NCBI GenBank assembly: GCA_008080925.1
Contig: VMDJ01000140.1
Location: 1 to 12,228, forward strand
DNA from: Gammaproteobacteria bacterium
GTDB lineage: Bacteria > Pseudomonadota > Gammaproteobacteria > Chromatiales > Chromatiaceae
Direction: 5' to 3'
Length of the DNA: 12,228 bases
This document shows positions 1 to 6,161 of this stretch, one piece after another (position 1 is the stretch's first letter; each line of letters starts with the position of its first letter). The translations under genes and the position numbers were made by a program. The notes beneath the pieces were generated by a model. It saw only the letters and a program-made list of their open reading frames with translations, ran no database searches and had not been told where the DNA came from.

Positions 1-520
1 GTTGCTCTTTAAGTTGCTGCTCAGCATCTTCAGGTGACTTGCCTTGCTGACCGCCGCCACCTTCGTTTTCTTTATCGTAAAGGTGTTGATCTAAGGTTTC
101 GGTTTGATCGTTGTCATCCAATAAGGGATAGATCTCTTCAGCGGTCATACCGAGATAGAGCGGCATGATGTTGGCATTCGGTGGTGGTTTTAGTCCGTCA
201 TCAATCAGCAAAGGATTGATTGCATAGTCGCAGGCAAGATCCCAGCGGTGTTTAACACGATGCTTGCGTCGCGCGAAATGCGAAAGGGCGCAATGCAAGG
301 CTTCATGCGCCAACATGAATTGCGTTTGCTCAACTGACAGGCTTTCGATGTATTCCGGGTTGTAATAAAACTTACGCGCATCGGTAGCGGTTGTCGGGCA
401 CCACTGATCGTTTGCAGCAACCATAGGTAAGCGCAAAACCAGAGCACCTAAAAAAGGCTTATCTAAAATAAGCTTGGTGCGTGCAGCGGTTAGTTTTGTT
501 TCGATCTTTTGCAGATCCAT
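1..520 (-). CDS. Putative zinc metallopeptidase / VWA-like protein (DUF2201 type), N-terminal part
   Basis: The gene starts at an ATG at 518-520 and runs off the left edge, so only about the first 173 residues are visible. They contain HEALHCALSH (residues 72-81), an HExxHxxxxH zinc-binding motif, followed near residues 92-102 by HRWDLACDYAIN, the W-D-x-A-x-D-Y-x-I-N signature that follows it in minigluzincin-like putative metallopeptidases. An acidic, Gly/Gln-rich linker begins near residue 135. In this family that linker precedes a C-terminal von Willebrand A-like domain, which would lie outside the window. The start is only 6 bases after the stop of the upstream MoxR-type ATPase gene, so the two are almost certainly cotranscribed. 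MoxR ATPases typically act with VWA proteins as chaperone-like pairs; the substrate here is unknown. The Shine-Dalgarno is weak, which suggests translational coupling. Confidence 0.85.
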   Translation of the reverse strand, partial: MDLQKIETKLTAARTKLILDKPFLGALVLRLPMVAANDQWCPTTATDARKFYYNPEYIESLSVEQTQFMLAHEALHCALSHFARRKHRVKHRWDLACDYAINPLLIDDGLKPPPNANIMPLYLGMTAEEIYPLLDDNDQTETLDQHLYDKENEGGGGQQGKSPEDAEQQLKEQ

Positions 521-526
521 CGTGGC

Positions 527-1570
527 TTACTCGTACAGCATCACATCGGCAATTGCGTTAGCCCAGTCGGCAAACTGAGGGACCGCAAATAAGGCTTCTC
601 CAATCGCACGATGTAGATCAGAGACCAACATGACACCCATCTCGCGTTGCGGGAAGGTATTTGCGTAATCAAGTATGTTGCCAATCACGGTGTTGGCTTT
701 GTCGGTATCTGCTGCGCGAATTGCTCGACCAACTAAAGCTGCGGCAACCGCATATTGCAGATCAATTTCATCCGGTACGGGAGTCGGTTCGCCTGCAACA
801 ATGGCATCGAGATCTGGCATTTTGTCGAGGCTATTCACAAATGCAGTCAGCTCAATCCCGGCAGCTGGTCCGACACAAGCTTGAAGAGTGCCTTGTAAAA
901 GATCAGCGCTATTGCCGAACTTTTTCAGTGCGCGATGAGCAAACTCCCAAGAGCGAGGCGAGGGAAAAGCAACCGGGTTATGCGCTGGATCAAAATCAAA
1001 TAACAGCTCTGGACGGAATCGTAGGAAGCCGATCACGCGCTCATCGATTTCATGTTTGTAAGCCCAAGCAACCCAGTCATCTAGGTGGGCCTCGAGTTCA
1101 AAGTGAGAAAAGCGATTCGCCAGTGGTGCTGGCATGGTGTAAGTCACGCCGCGGTCGCCCTGACGGTTGCCTGCAGCAAAGATAGCCCAACCTTCAGGGA
1201 CTTCGTATTCACCCAAGCGGCGATCAAGAATCAGTTGATAGGCAGCGGCTGAGACACTCGGCGGAGCTGATGTGATTTCGTCAAGAAATAGAATGCCGCG
1301 TTCGCCGTGGCGTGTCGCGTTTGGCAAGATGGCTGGGATTGCCCATTCAACATTTTCTTCGTTGCGAAAGGGTATACCGCGTAGATCGCTCGGTTCCATT
1401 TGGGACAGACGAATATCGATGACTGATACGTCGTGCTGTTCAGCGGTCTGACGAATCATGTCGGATTTACCAACCCCGGGAGGTCCCCAGATCATTACGG
1501 GGGTGTGAACACCGTCGAGCGTACTGCTGAATTCGCGTTCGAGAATGGTCATTAATTGGGCTGGGCGCAT
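527..1570 (-). CDS. MoxR-family AAA+ ATPase
   Basis: This 347-residue cytoplasmic ATPase has the full AAA+ set: Walker A GPPGVGKS (residues 29-36), Walker B ILFLDE (93-98), a sensor 1 asparagine in FAAGNRQGDRG (N135), an arginine-finger-like ANRF (R153) and PSPRSW with a sensor 2-like R206. The -GNRQGDRGVTY-P-PLANRF- arrangement is typical of the MoxR/AAA_5 group. Such ATPases remodel or mature partner complexes together with VWA-domain proteins. The partner here should be the metallopeptidase-like protein encoded 6 bases downstream. The ATG at 1568-1570 is preceded by GGAG about 7 bases upstream. The gene is divergent from the small acidic-protein gene and shares a 285-base intergenic region with it. 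Family assignment is firm; the physiological client is not identifiable. Confidence 0.92.
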   Translation of the reverse strand: MRPAQLMTILEREFSSTLDGVHTPVMIWGPPGVGKSDMIRQTAEQHDVSVIDIRLSQMEPSDLRGIPFRNEENVEWAIPAILPNATRHGERGILFLDEITSAPPSVSAAAYQLILDRRLGEYEVPEGWAIFAAGNRQGDRGVTYTMPAPLANRFSHFELEAHLDDWVAWAYKHEIDERVIGFLRFRPELLFDFDPAHNPVAFPSPRSWEFAHRALKKFGNSADLLQGTLQACVGPAAGIELTAFVNSLDKMPDLDAIVAGEPTPVPDEIDLQYAVAAALVGRAIRAADTDKANTVIGNILDYANTFPQREMGVMLVSDLHRAIGEALFAVPQFADWANAIADVMLYE

Positions 1571-1675
1571 ACGATCTCCGCCAGTTGGGTAAGGTTTTTC
1601 GAATTATTTTGCCGAAGGATGGGGAATAAGCCTTTAAACATCAACCGTTCTGGCGTGTGGAAAATCCCCATACAT

Positions 1676-1700
1676 TGACAAGTTAAATTCTTGCTTGTCA
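1676..1700. promoter_or_regulatory. Perfect 7-bp inverted repeat, candidate operator
   Basis: TGACAAG (1676-1682) and CTTGTCA (1694-1700) form a perfect inverted repeat with an 11-base spacer, giving half-site centres 18 bases apart, close to two helical turns. The right half-site overlaps the proposed -35 box of the downstream small gene, so a dimeric regulator bound here could block or modulate that promoter. The regulator is unknown. The left half-site also contains a consensus-looking TTGACA (1675-1680), so part of the repeat could be an alternative -35 element and not an operator. Confidence 0.4.
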
Positions 1701-1724
1701 TTAGTGAGTAAATAAGGGTATTCT
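1695..1724 (+). promoter_or_regulatory. Candidate sigma-70 promoter for the small acidic-protein gene
   Basis: TTGTCA (1695-1700) and TATTCT (1719-1724) are separated by 18 bases and match the -35 and -10 consensus at 5 of 6 and 4 of 6 positions. Transcription would begin near 1731, giving a leader of about 125 bases. No better-spaced pair is visible between 1571 and 1855 on this strand. The start site is inferred, not shown. Confidence 0.45.
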
Positions 1725-1730
1725 AATGCC

Positions 1731-1855
1731 CCGTTTCGGAGCCACTTTCGTGTCGCTCTGTCAGCGCTAAGGTTGCTAACGCAATGAGGCCAAACGGCAA
1801 AATTTACATCACCGACCCATAAGGGCGGCAGAAACGATTAATTTCGGAGACTTTT
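1731..1855 (+). promoter_or_regulatory. Structured 5' leader of the small acidic-protein gene
   Basis: The leader can fold by eye into several stems. CCGTTT (1731-1736) plus GCC (1741-1743) pairs with GGC (1788-1790) plus AAACGG (1792-1797), closing a domain at the predicted transcript 5' end. Inside it, TTGC (1773-1776) and GCAA (1781-1784) close a TAAC loop. A second hairpin, CCGACCC-ATAA-GGGCGG (1812-1828), has 6 pairs and one bulged A and lies just before the ribosome binding site GGAGA (1846-1850). TTTCGGAG occurs twice, at 1734-1741 and at the true ribosome binding site (1842-1849). I do not recognise a known riboswitch. A post-transcriptional control role is inference. Confidence 0.35.
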
Positions 1856-2050
1856 ATGAACCAGTTCTACTACGACGCAGTAACCAAGATGGAAGAGATG
1901 GGCTGTGATGAAGAGTACATTCAGGGCTGGCAGGCTGGTTGTCTGCAAAACCCAATGCGTGAAGAGCAGCGCGTAAACGAAGCTTACGAGGCAGGCTACG
2001 CAGACGGTGAAGAAAAAAGCACCGATAACTTTGGTAACTGGGCGAAGTAA
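1856..2050 (+). CDS. Small acidic protein with RMF-like tandem G[WY]xxG motifs
   Basis: This 64-residue protein has no signal peptide or membrane segment. Two similar units are visible: YIQGWQAG (residues 21-28) and YEAGYADG (44-51), both Y-x-x-G-aromatic-x-x-G and separated by an NP-x-R-E-E-Q-R linker. Ribosome modulation factor has a comparable layout (a GYQAG unit, a central Pro, an Arg and a second GW unit), so a distant relation is possible. RMF, however, is strongly basic, while this protein has about 14 acidic against 5 basic residues, so direct rRNA binding is doubtful. The ATG is well supported by GGAGA about 5 bases upstream. The gene is monocistronic, with its own promoter, a long leader and a strong terminator, as often seen for abundant or stress-controlled small proteins. 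Function unknown. Confidence 0.8.
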   Translation: MNQFYYDAVTKMEEMGCDEEYIQGWQAGCLQNPMREEQRVNEAYEAGYADGEEKSTDNFGNWAK

Positions 2051-2064
2051 TTTTCCCTTACCAA

Positions 2065-2095
2065 TAAAAAAGCGGGTCAGTGACCCGCTTTTTTT
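2065..2095. terminator. Rho-independent terminator, bidirectional
   Basis: AGCGGGT (2071-2077) pairs with ACCCGCT (2083-2089) around a CAGTG loop. The stem is flanked by an A-run (2065-2070) and a T-run (2090-2095). It lies about 20 bases after the stop of the small acidic-protein gene and, on the minus strand, about 20 bases after the stop of the convergent gene at 2113, so it can serve both. Confidence 0.93.
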
Positions 2096-2112
2096 ATGTC
2101 TGAGATTTAGTG

Positions 2113-2673
2113 TTACTCGTAGAGATTCATCATTGCTCGAACCAGTTCCTTGTTAACCTCAACCCCATCTTTATCCATCACCTGATCAATCACCCAGCGA
2201 TTCTCTTGTGAGGGTCCCATCACTTGCTGAATCTCATATCCTAAGCAACGCAAGAAAGGGTAAGAGGGGCCGTCATTGGTGTAATTGAACTCTGAATACT
2301 CTTCACCGCGCTTGTTCATTTTTTCTATGAACGGCATTACATAATCACCCGGGCCAAGGATGTCAGAGCAATTGTCTTGCAGATGTCCGGCTAAGTGCTT
2401 AGCAAGGGTGATGACAAGTTTGCGACGCAGGTCATCTGGCATCTCGAAACGTAAGTGCGCAAGACGGTCAACGATTTGCAATTGAAAGATCAGATATTCA
2501 ACGATGACATCCATGCGTTGTTCGTCAGAGTCATAGATGTAATCTTCGCCGTGCAGGTTGATGGCTTTATCTTTTGCGATACGCCAGCTGATGAAAGCGA
2601 GTGCGCTTGCGATCTCATCAACAGAGCGTTCTGCGCCATCATCATGCCATCGGCTTTTAATTCGAAGTGCCAT
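2113..2673 (-). CDS. Hypothetical protein, 186 aa, probably alpha-helical and cytoplasmic
   Basis: I do not recognise a named family. The protein has no signal peptide, no convincing membrane segment and no obvious catalytic motif. It appears mostly helical. The N-terminal part begins MALRIKSRWHDDGAERS and continues with amphipathic helices (residues 18-100). A middle segment contains LGPGDYVMPFI (about 105-115), and the C-terminal part has aromatic clusters (YTNDGPSYPFLRCLGYEI, about 131-148) and the motif RWVIDQVMDKDG. The ATG at 2671-2673 has a good GAGGT ribosome binding site 5 bases upstream. It lies 73 bases after the stop of nadA on the same strand and could be the distal gene of the mak-nadA transcript, since no clear terminator separates them. 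It ends at the shared bidirectional terminator. The coding call is solid; the function is open. Confidence 0.85.
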   Translation of the reverse strand: MALRIKSRWHDDGAERSVDEIASALAFISWRIAKDKAINLHGEDYIYDSDEQRMDVIVEYLIFQLQIVDRLAHLRFEMPDDLRRKLVITLAKHLAGHLQDNCSDILGPGDYVMPFIEKMNKRGEEYSEFNYTNDGPSYPFLRCLGYEIQQVMGPSQENRWVIDQVMDKDGVEVNKELVRAMMNLYE

Positions 2674-2746
2674 AGTTACCTCAATAAGACTTAACAGCGA
2701 TTATCGCCGATCTGGAATAAGACCTTCCTCACGTTCTATCCCGTTA

Positions 2747-3787
2747 TTATTTACGAAGAGCGGCAAAGTCCAACATGCGCTGAATCGAATGCACGGCTTG
2801 TTCGCGGACGGATGACTCGATGAAAATTTCACCGCTCCGTTGCAGCAGGGTCGTTTCGAGGTTCTGTAATGCATTCATGGCCATCCATGGGCAGTGAGCA
2901 CAGCTCTCGCAGGTTGCGCCTTCTCCAGCAGTGGGAGCGGAGATCAATTTTTTGTGTGGAGCTTGCTGTTGCATCTTCCAGAAAATGCCGTCGTCCGTGG
3001 CGACGATGAATTCATCTTGCGGCATCTCACGTACAGCATTGATTAGTGCTGTTGTAGACCCTACTAGATCGGCTTGATTAATGATGTCATCCGGTGATTC
3101 AGGGTGAACTAAAACAGCAGCCTCGGGATGTAGCTTTCGTAAACGCTCTAAAGCAAATCCTTTGAATTCTTCATGTACGACGCAGCTGCCATTCCAAAAC
3201 AGCATGTCGGCACCGGTCATTTTTTGCACATAAGCGCCAAGGTGTTTATCTGGTGCCCACAGAATTTTTTTGCCTTGTGCATGCAGATGCTTAACGACAT
3301 CAAGTGCGATGCCCGATGTCACCATCCAATCCGCACGTGCTTTTACTGCCGCACTGGTATTGGCGTAAACAACTACCGTGCGATCGGGGTGCTGATCGCA
3401 AAAGTCAGAAAATTGATCAACTGGGCAGCTTTCATCGAGAGAGCAGGTCGCCTTGAGGTCAGGCATTAATATGGTTTTCTCTGGATTGAGAATTTTTGCG
3501 GTTTCACCCATGAAGCGAACACCGCAAACTAATAATGTTTGTGCCCTGGATTGTGCGCCAAAGCGCGCCATCTCCAGAGAGTCGGATACGCAGCCGCCAG
3601 TTTCTTCAGCTAAAGCTTGCAGATCAGCATCGACATAATAGTGAGCGACTAGCGTGGCATTTTGCTCTCGCATTAAAGCTTTGATGCGGTCTTTCAATGC
3701 TTCTTTTTCAGGCGCGGATAATAATGGCCAAACAGGATGCGCTGGCACATGAATTTCGGGCACGTTGGGTGCTGCTGACGTGTTCAA
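2747..3787 (-). CDS. nadA: Quinolinate synthase A (NadA)
   Basis: NadA condenses iminoaspartate (from NadB) with dihydroxyacetone phosphate to quinolinate in de novo NAD synthesis, using a [4Fe-4S] cluster. The 346-residue length matches the E. coli enzyme (347). The three cluster cysteines are present as C115 (ATCSLDESCP), C202 (NGSCVVHEEF) and C299 in the CESCAHC motif, each two residues beyond the E. coli positions 113, 200 and 297. Other hallmarks are AHYYVDADLQ (residues 48-57), EETGGCVSDSLEMARFG (61-77) and APTAGEGATC. The start is a TTG (3785-3787): no ATG lies in frame until residue 39, which is inside the conserved domain, and the TTG gives the E. coli-like length. mak ends 18 bases upstream in the same frame, so the two genes are probably cotranscribed. 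Confidence 0.96.
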   Translation of the reverse strand: MNTSAAPNVPEIHVPAHPVWPLLSAPEKEALKDRIKALMREQNATLVAHYYVDADLQALAEETGGCVSDSLEMARFGAQSRAQTLLVCGVRFMGETAKILNPEKTILMPDLKATCSLDESCPVDQFSDFCDQHPDRTVVVYANTSAAVKARADWMVTSGIALDVVKHLHAQGKKILWAPDKHLGAYVQKMTGADMLFWNGSCVVHEEFKGFALERLRKLHPEAAVLVHPESPDDIINQADLVGSTTALINAVREMPQDEFIVATDDGIFWKMQQQAPHKKLISAPTAGEGATCESCAHCPWMAMNALQNLETTLLQRSGEIFIESSVREQAVHSIQRMLDFAALRK

Positions 3788-3805
3788 TGAATTTCTCAGT
3801 TTGCT

Positions 3806-4696
3806 TTACGAGTCTGTGGCGATCGGCCAGAGCCATGCAGCTCCTCTGACGCCACTCGAATCGCCATGAACTGGCGGTTTTAGTTGTGTTTTCAGTGTAT
3901 CTGAAAAGACATAACGCGGCAGGCGGCGAGGCACTTCATTATAAAGGGTTTCTACATTCGATAAGCCGCCTCCAAGCACAATCACATCGGGATCGACGAT
4001 ATTGATGACCAGAGCAAGGCAGCGCGCCATACGATCGTAGTAGCGCTCAAGCGTTGCTAGAGCTTGTTTTTCACCTTGCTTTGCTTGCTGGATAATTTCT
4101 TTAGCCTGAATTTCGCCGCCATGGTCGCGCGCAAGCCCGGGGCCTGATAGCCAGGTTTCAACGCAGCCCTGTTTGCCGCAATAACACTGAGGGCCGGGTA
4201 ATTCATTCTCTTGTGGCCAGGGCAGCGGGTTGTGGCCCCATTCACCGGCAATGGCGTTGGGTCCCTGAAGTAATTGCTTGTGGATGACCAATCCGCCACC
4301 TGTGCCTGTGCCTACAATCACCCCAAAAACCGAGTTCGCGTCTTTTCCGGCACCATCGTTGGCCTCGGAAAGCGCGAAACAGTCTGCATCATTGGCAACT
4401 CGCACGGGACGCTGCAGTAACTCTTCGAGATCCTGTTGTAACGGCTGTCCGTTTAAACAAGTTGAATTTGCATTTCGCATAAGACCTGTTTCAGGTGATG
4501 GGGCACCTGGCGTGCCAATGCCAATTGCAAGGTGTTTGTCATCAGTGAGTTGGTCGATCAGTGATCGAATTTTTTGCAGGGTTTGTTGATAGTCGCCTTT
4601 TGGGGTATCCACGCGATGGCGCTGCAAAATATCCCCTGAATCGGCCAACAAAATGCCTTCAATTTTTGTTCCACCAAGATCGATTCCGATGCGCAT
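3806..4696 (-). CDS. mak: ROK-family fructokinase (Mak-like)
   Basis: This ATP-dependent sugar kinase of the ROK family phosphorylates fructose to fructose 6-phosphate if, as I infer, it is a Mak ortholog. Features are the N-terminal phosphate-binding MRIGIDLGGTKIEG, catalytic Asp103 in ANDADC, IVGTGTGGG (residues 127-135), the ROK signature from GEWGHNPLPWP (151-161), and the zinc site formed by H155, C171, C173 and C178 (CYCGKQGC). The ending HGDSSGVRGAAWLWP (278-291) is nearly identical to that of E. coli Mak as I remember it, and the length (296 against about 302) agrees. Specificity for another hexose cannot be excluded. The ATG at 4694-4696 has only a weak AGAG-type ribosome binding site. 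The gene leads the apparent mak-nadA operon and faces away from the RND cluster. Confidence 0.92.
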   Translation of the reverse strand: MRIGIDLGGTKIEGILLADSGDILQRHRVDTPKGDYQQTLQKIRSLIDQLTDDKHLAIGIGTPGAPSPETGLMRNANSTCLNGQPLQQDLEELLQRPVRVANDADCFALSEANDGAGKDANSVFGVIVGTGTGGGLVIHKQLLQGPNAIAGEWGHNPLPWPQENELPGPQCYCGKQGCVETWLSGPGLARDHGGEIQAKEIIQQAKQGEKQALATLERYYDRMARCLALVINIVDPDVIVLGGGLSNVETLYNEVPRRLPRYVFSDTLKTQLKPPVHGDSSGVRGAAWLWPIATDS

Positions 4697-4968
4697 TTTT
4701 TACTCTACAAAAATCGTTTTAATTTCAATTGGCTAAGCCGCTTAGCTCTAATGAAAGTCAAGATTTCACTCTGAACGAGGTGCCTCATAAGGGTTTTCTC
4801 AATTGCATTAACAGCCCCGATTGAAGGATAATCGCGTGCTAATCAGAACCTAGCAAGCACTTGGTTAAGACGGTTCAAATAGGAATCAATTAACCTCTTG
4901 TTTTTAATAATAAAAGCGTTTTTTGGCAGCGGGTAAAGTCGGAAATCGCAGAAATTAGGAAGAAACAG
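4697..4968. promoter_or_regulatory. Divergent intergenic region between mak and the RND operon
   Basis: These 272 bases should carry promoters for both flanking operons. I see no small gene. Symmetric elements are GCTAAG-CCG-CTTAGC (4732-4746), a perfect 6-bp inverted repeat 36 bases upstream of the mak start, and GTGCT (4836-4840) with AGCAC (4856-4860), a 5-bp inverted repeat with a 15-base spacer. An A+T-rich block with TAATAAT (4905-4911) could hold a -10 element for the RND operon, but no convincing -35 partner is found. On the minus strand a TTGACT (4761-4756) resembles a -35 box without a good -10. Neither promoter can be assigned with confidence. Confidence 0.4.
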
Positions 4969-6132
4969 ATGCGTCGTATTTTGTTGTCTGCAGCATTGGC
5001 TGCTTTTTCGTCACTCGCAGCCGCTCAAAATTCAATTCCAGCGTCAGACGACATTTATGTAGTTGAGGCATCAACTGAACGTCCTACCATTGCGGTTGGT
5101 GGCACAGTGGTGCCATTCAGGGAAGTTACCTTTGCGGCGCAATTGCCCGGTCGCATAAAAACCATTTCAGGCATTGAAGGTGATGCATTTGAGGCTGGAA
5201 AAGTACTCATTGAATTGGATGAAGCAGAGCTTTTAGCGAATCGTTCAGCGGCAGTTGCTGCCTTAAACGCGGCAGAAGCTGATATGCGCAATGCTGGTGT
5301 GCAATACAACCGAGAATTGTGGTCACCTCAGGGTAAGGCATCACCAGGTGGTATGGGTATTCCAAACTTGTTCGATCAGGTCTTTACTCGTCCCATGGAA
5401 GATTTTGTTGGTGGTCGTGACCGTGATGCAGAACGCAGCGCAGATCTCTATGCGTCGACCACGCGGATCGAACAAGCTCGTAGCCAAATCATGCGCGCAC
5501 AATCAGAAATTCAGGCCATTGATGCCAAGTTGCGTGATGCAAAATCAATTGCGCCTTTCGATGGTGTGATCATGCAGAAAATGGTTGAAGAGGGTGACAC
5601 CATTCAGCCAGGCCAACCGATGCTGACCTACTCAGATGTCACTTGGTTACAAGTCGAGGTAGATGTTCCAGCACGTCTTGCACAGGGCTTGCAGGCAATG
5701 ATGATTTTGAAGCAATCAGCGTCATTTGACGATCATCCTGAAGCAGTGGATGTGCGTGTTGCGCAAATCTTCCCAATGGCTGACATGCAGCGTCACACCA
5801 TAAAAGTTAAGTTTGATATTCCACAGGGCGTTTCCAAGCCTGGAATGTACGCCAAGGTGTTGATTCCTGATGTAACCGCAGCATCATCAATGAGTCAGAT
5901 GCCAGCGATTCCTAGTAGTGCGATTCGTTACCGTGGCAACCTTCCCATTATTTATGTGAAGAACATGGAGGGTTATCCAGAGTTACGTATGGTTCGTGAA
6001 GGGAAGCGACTAGGTAATGGGTTAACCACAATCCTCTCGGGTATTGCAGAAGGCGATATGGTTTATGCCAATCCAGGCCCAGACATGTTGAGTCGTCCTC
6101 AGCGCACAAACCTTCCAGAAGAAAAACAATAA
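4969..6132 (+). CDS. RND efflux periplasmic adaptor subunit (membrane fusion protein)
   Basis: This is a 387-residue HlyD/AcrA-type adaptor that links an inner-membrane RND pump to an outer-membrane channel. A signal peptide is visible (MRRILLSAALAAFSSLAAA, probable cleavage before Q20); there is no lipobox cysteine, so it is not a lipoprotein. The first lipoyl half surrounds LPGRIKTISGIEGDAFEAGKVL (residues 59-80), an alpha-helical hairpin spans about 85-190, and the second lipoyl half includes APFDGVIMQKMVEEGDTIQPGQP (195-217), followed by beta-barrel and membrane-proximal domains. The hairpin contains a non-helical Gly/Pro/Met-rich stretch (about 118-150), unusual for a simple two-helix hairpin. 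AGGA lies 8 bases before the ATG. The RND permease gene follows after 29 bases. No TolC-like gene is in the window. Confidence 0.93.
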   Translation: MRRILLSAALAAFSSLAAAQNSIPASDDIYVVEASTERPTIAVGGTVVPFREVTFAAQLPGRIKTISGIEGDAFEAGKVLIELDEAELLANRSAAVAALNAAEADMRNAGVQYNRELWSPQGKASPGGMGIPNLFDQVFTRPMEDFVGGRDRDAERSADLYASTTRIEQARSQIMRAQSEIQAIDAKLRDAKSIAPFDGVIMQKMVEEGDTIQPGQPMLTYSDVTWLQVEVDVPARLAQGLQAMMILKQSASFDDHPEAVDVRVAQIFPMADMQRHTIKVKFDIPQGVSKPGMYAKVLIPDVTAASSMSQMPAIPSSAIRYRGNLPIIYVKNMEGYPELRMVREGKRLGNGLTTILSGIAEGDMVYANPGPDMLSRPQRTNLPEEKQ

Positions 6133-6161
6133 AAGCCGGCTGAGCTAGCAGGTATGCACGC

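Noticed and set aside
661..1185. Plus-strand open frame of 174 codons opposite the MoxR gene
   Set aside because: It is antisense to a protein with intact AAA+ motifs, has no recognisable domain and no plausible start context.
1726..1770. A 14-codon frame (ATG CCC CGT ...) upstream of the small acidic-protein gene, as a possible leader peptide
   Set aside because: Its ATG lies before the predicted transcription start and has no ribosome binding site; the leader is better explained by RNA structure.
1856..2050. Naming the small gene rmf
   Set aside because: The motif layout is similar, but the protein is acidic and lacks the basic CPY-type region of RMF, so the symbol would overstate the evidence.
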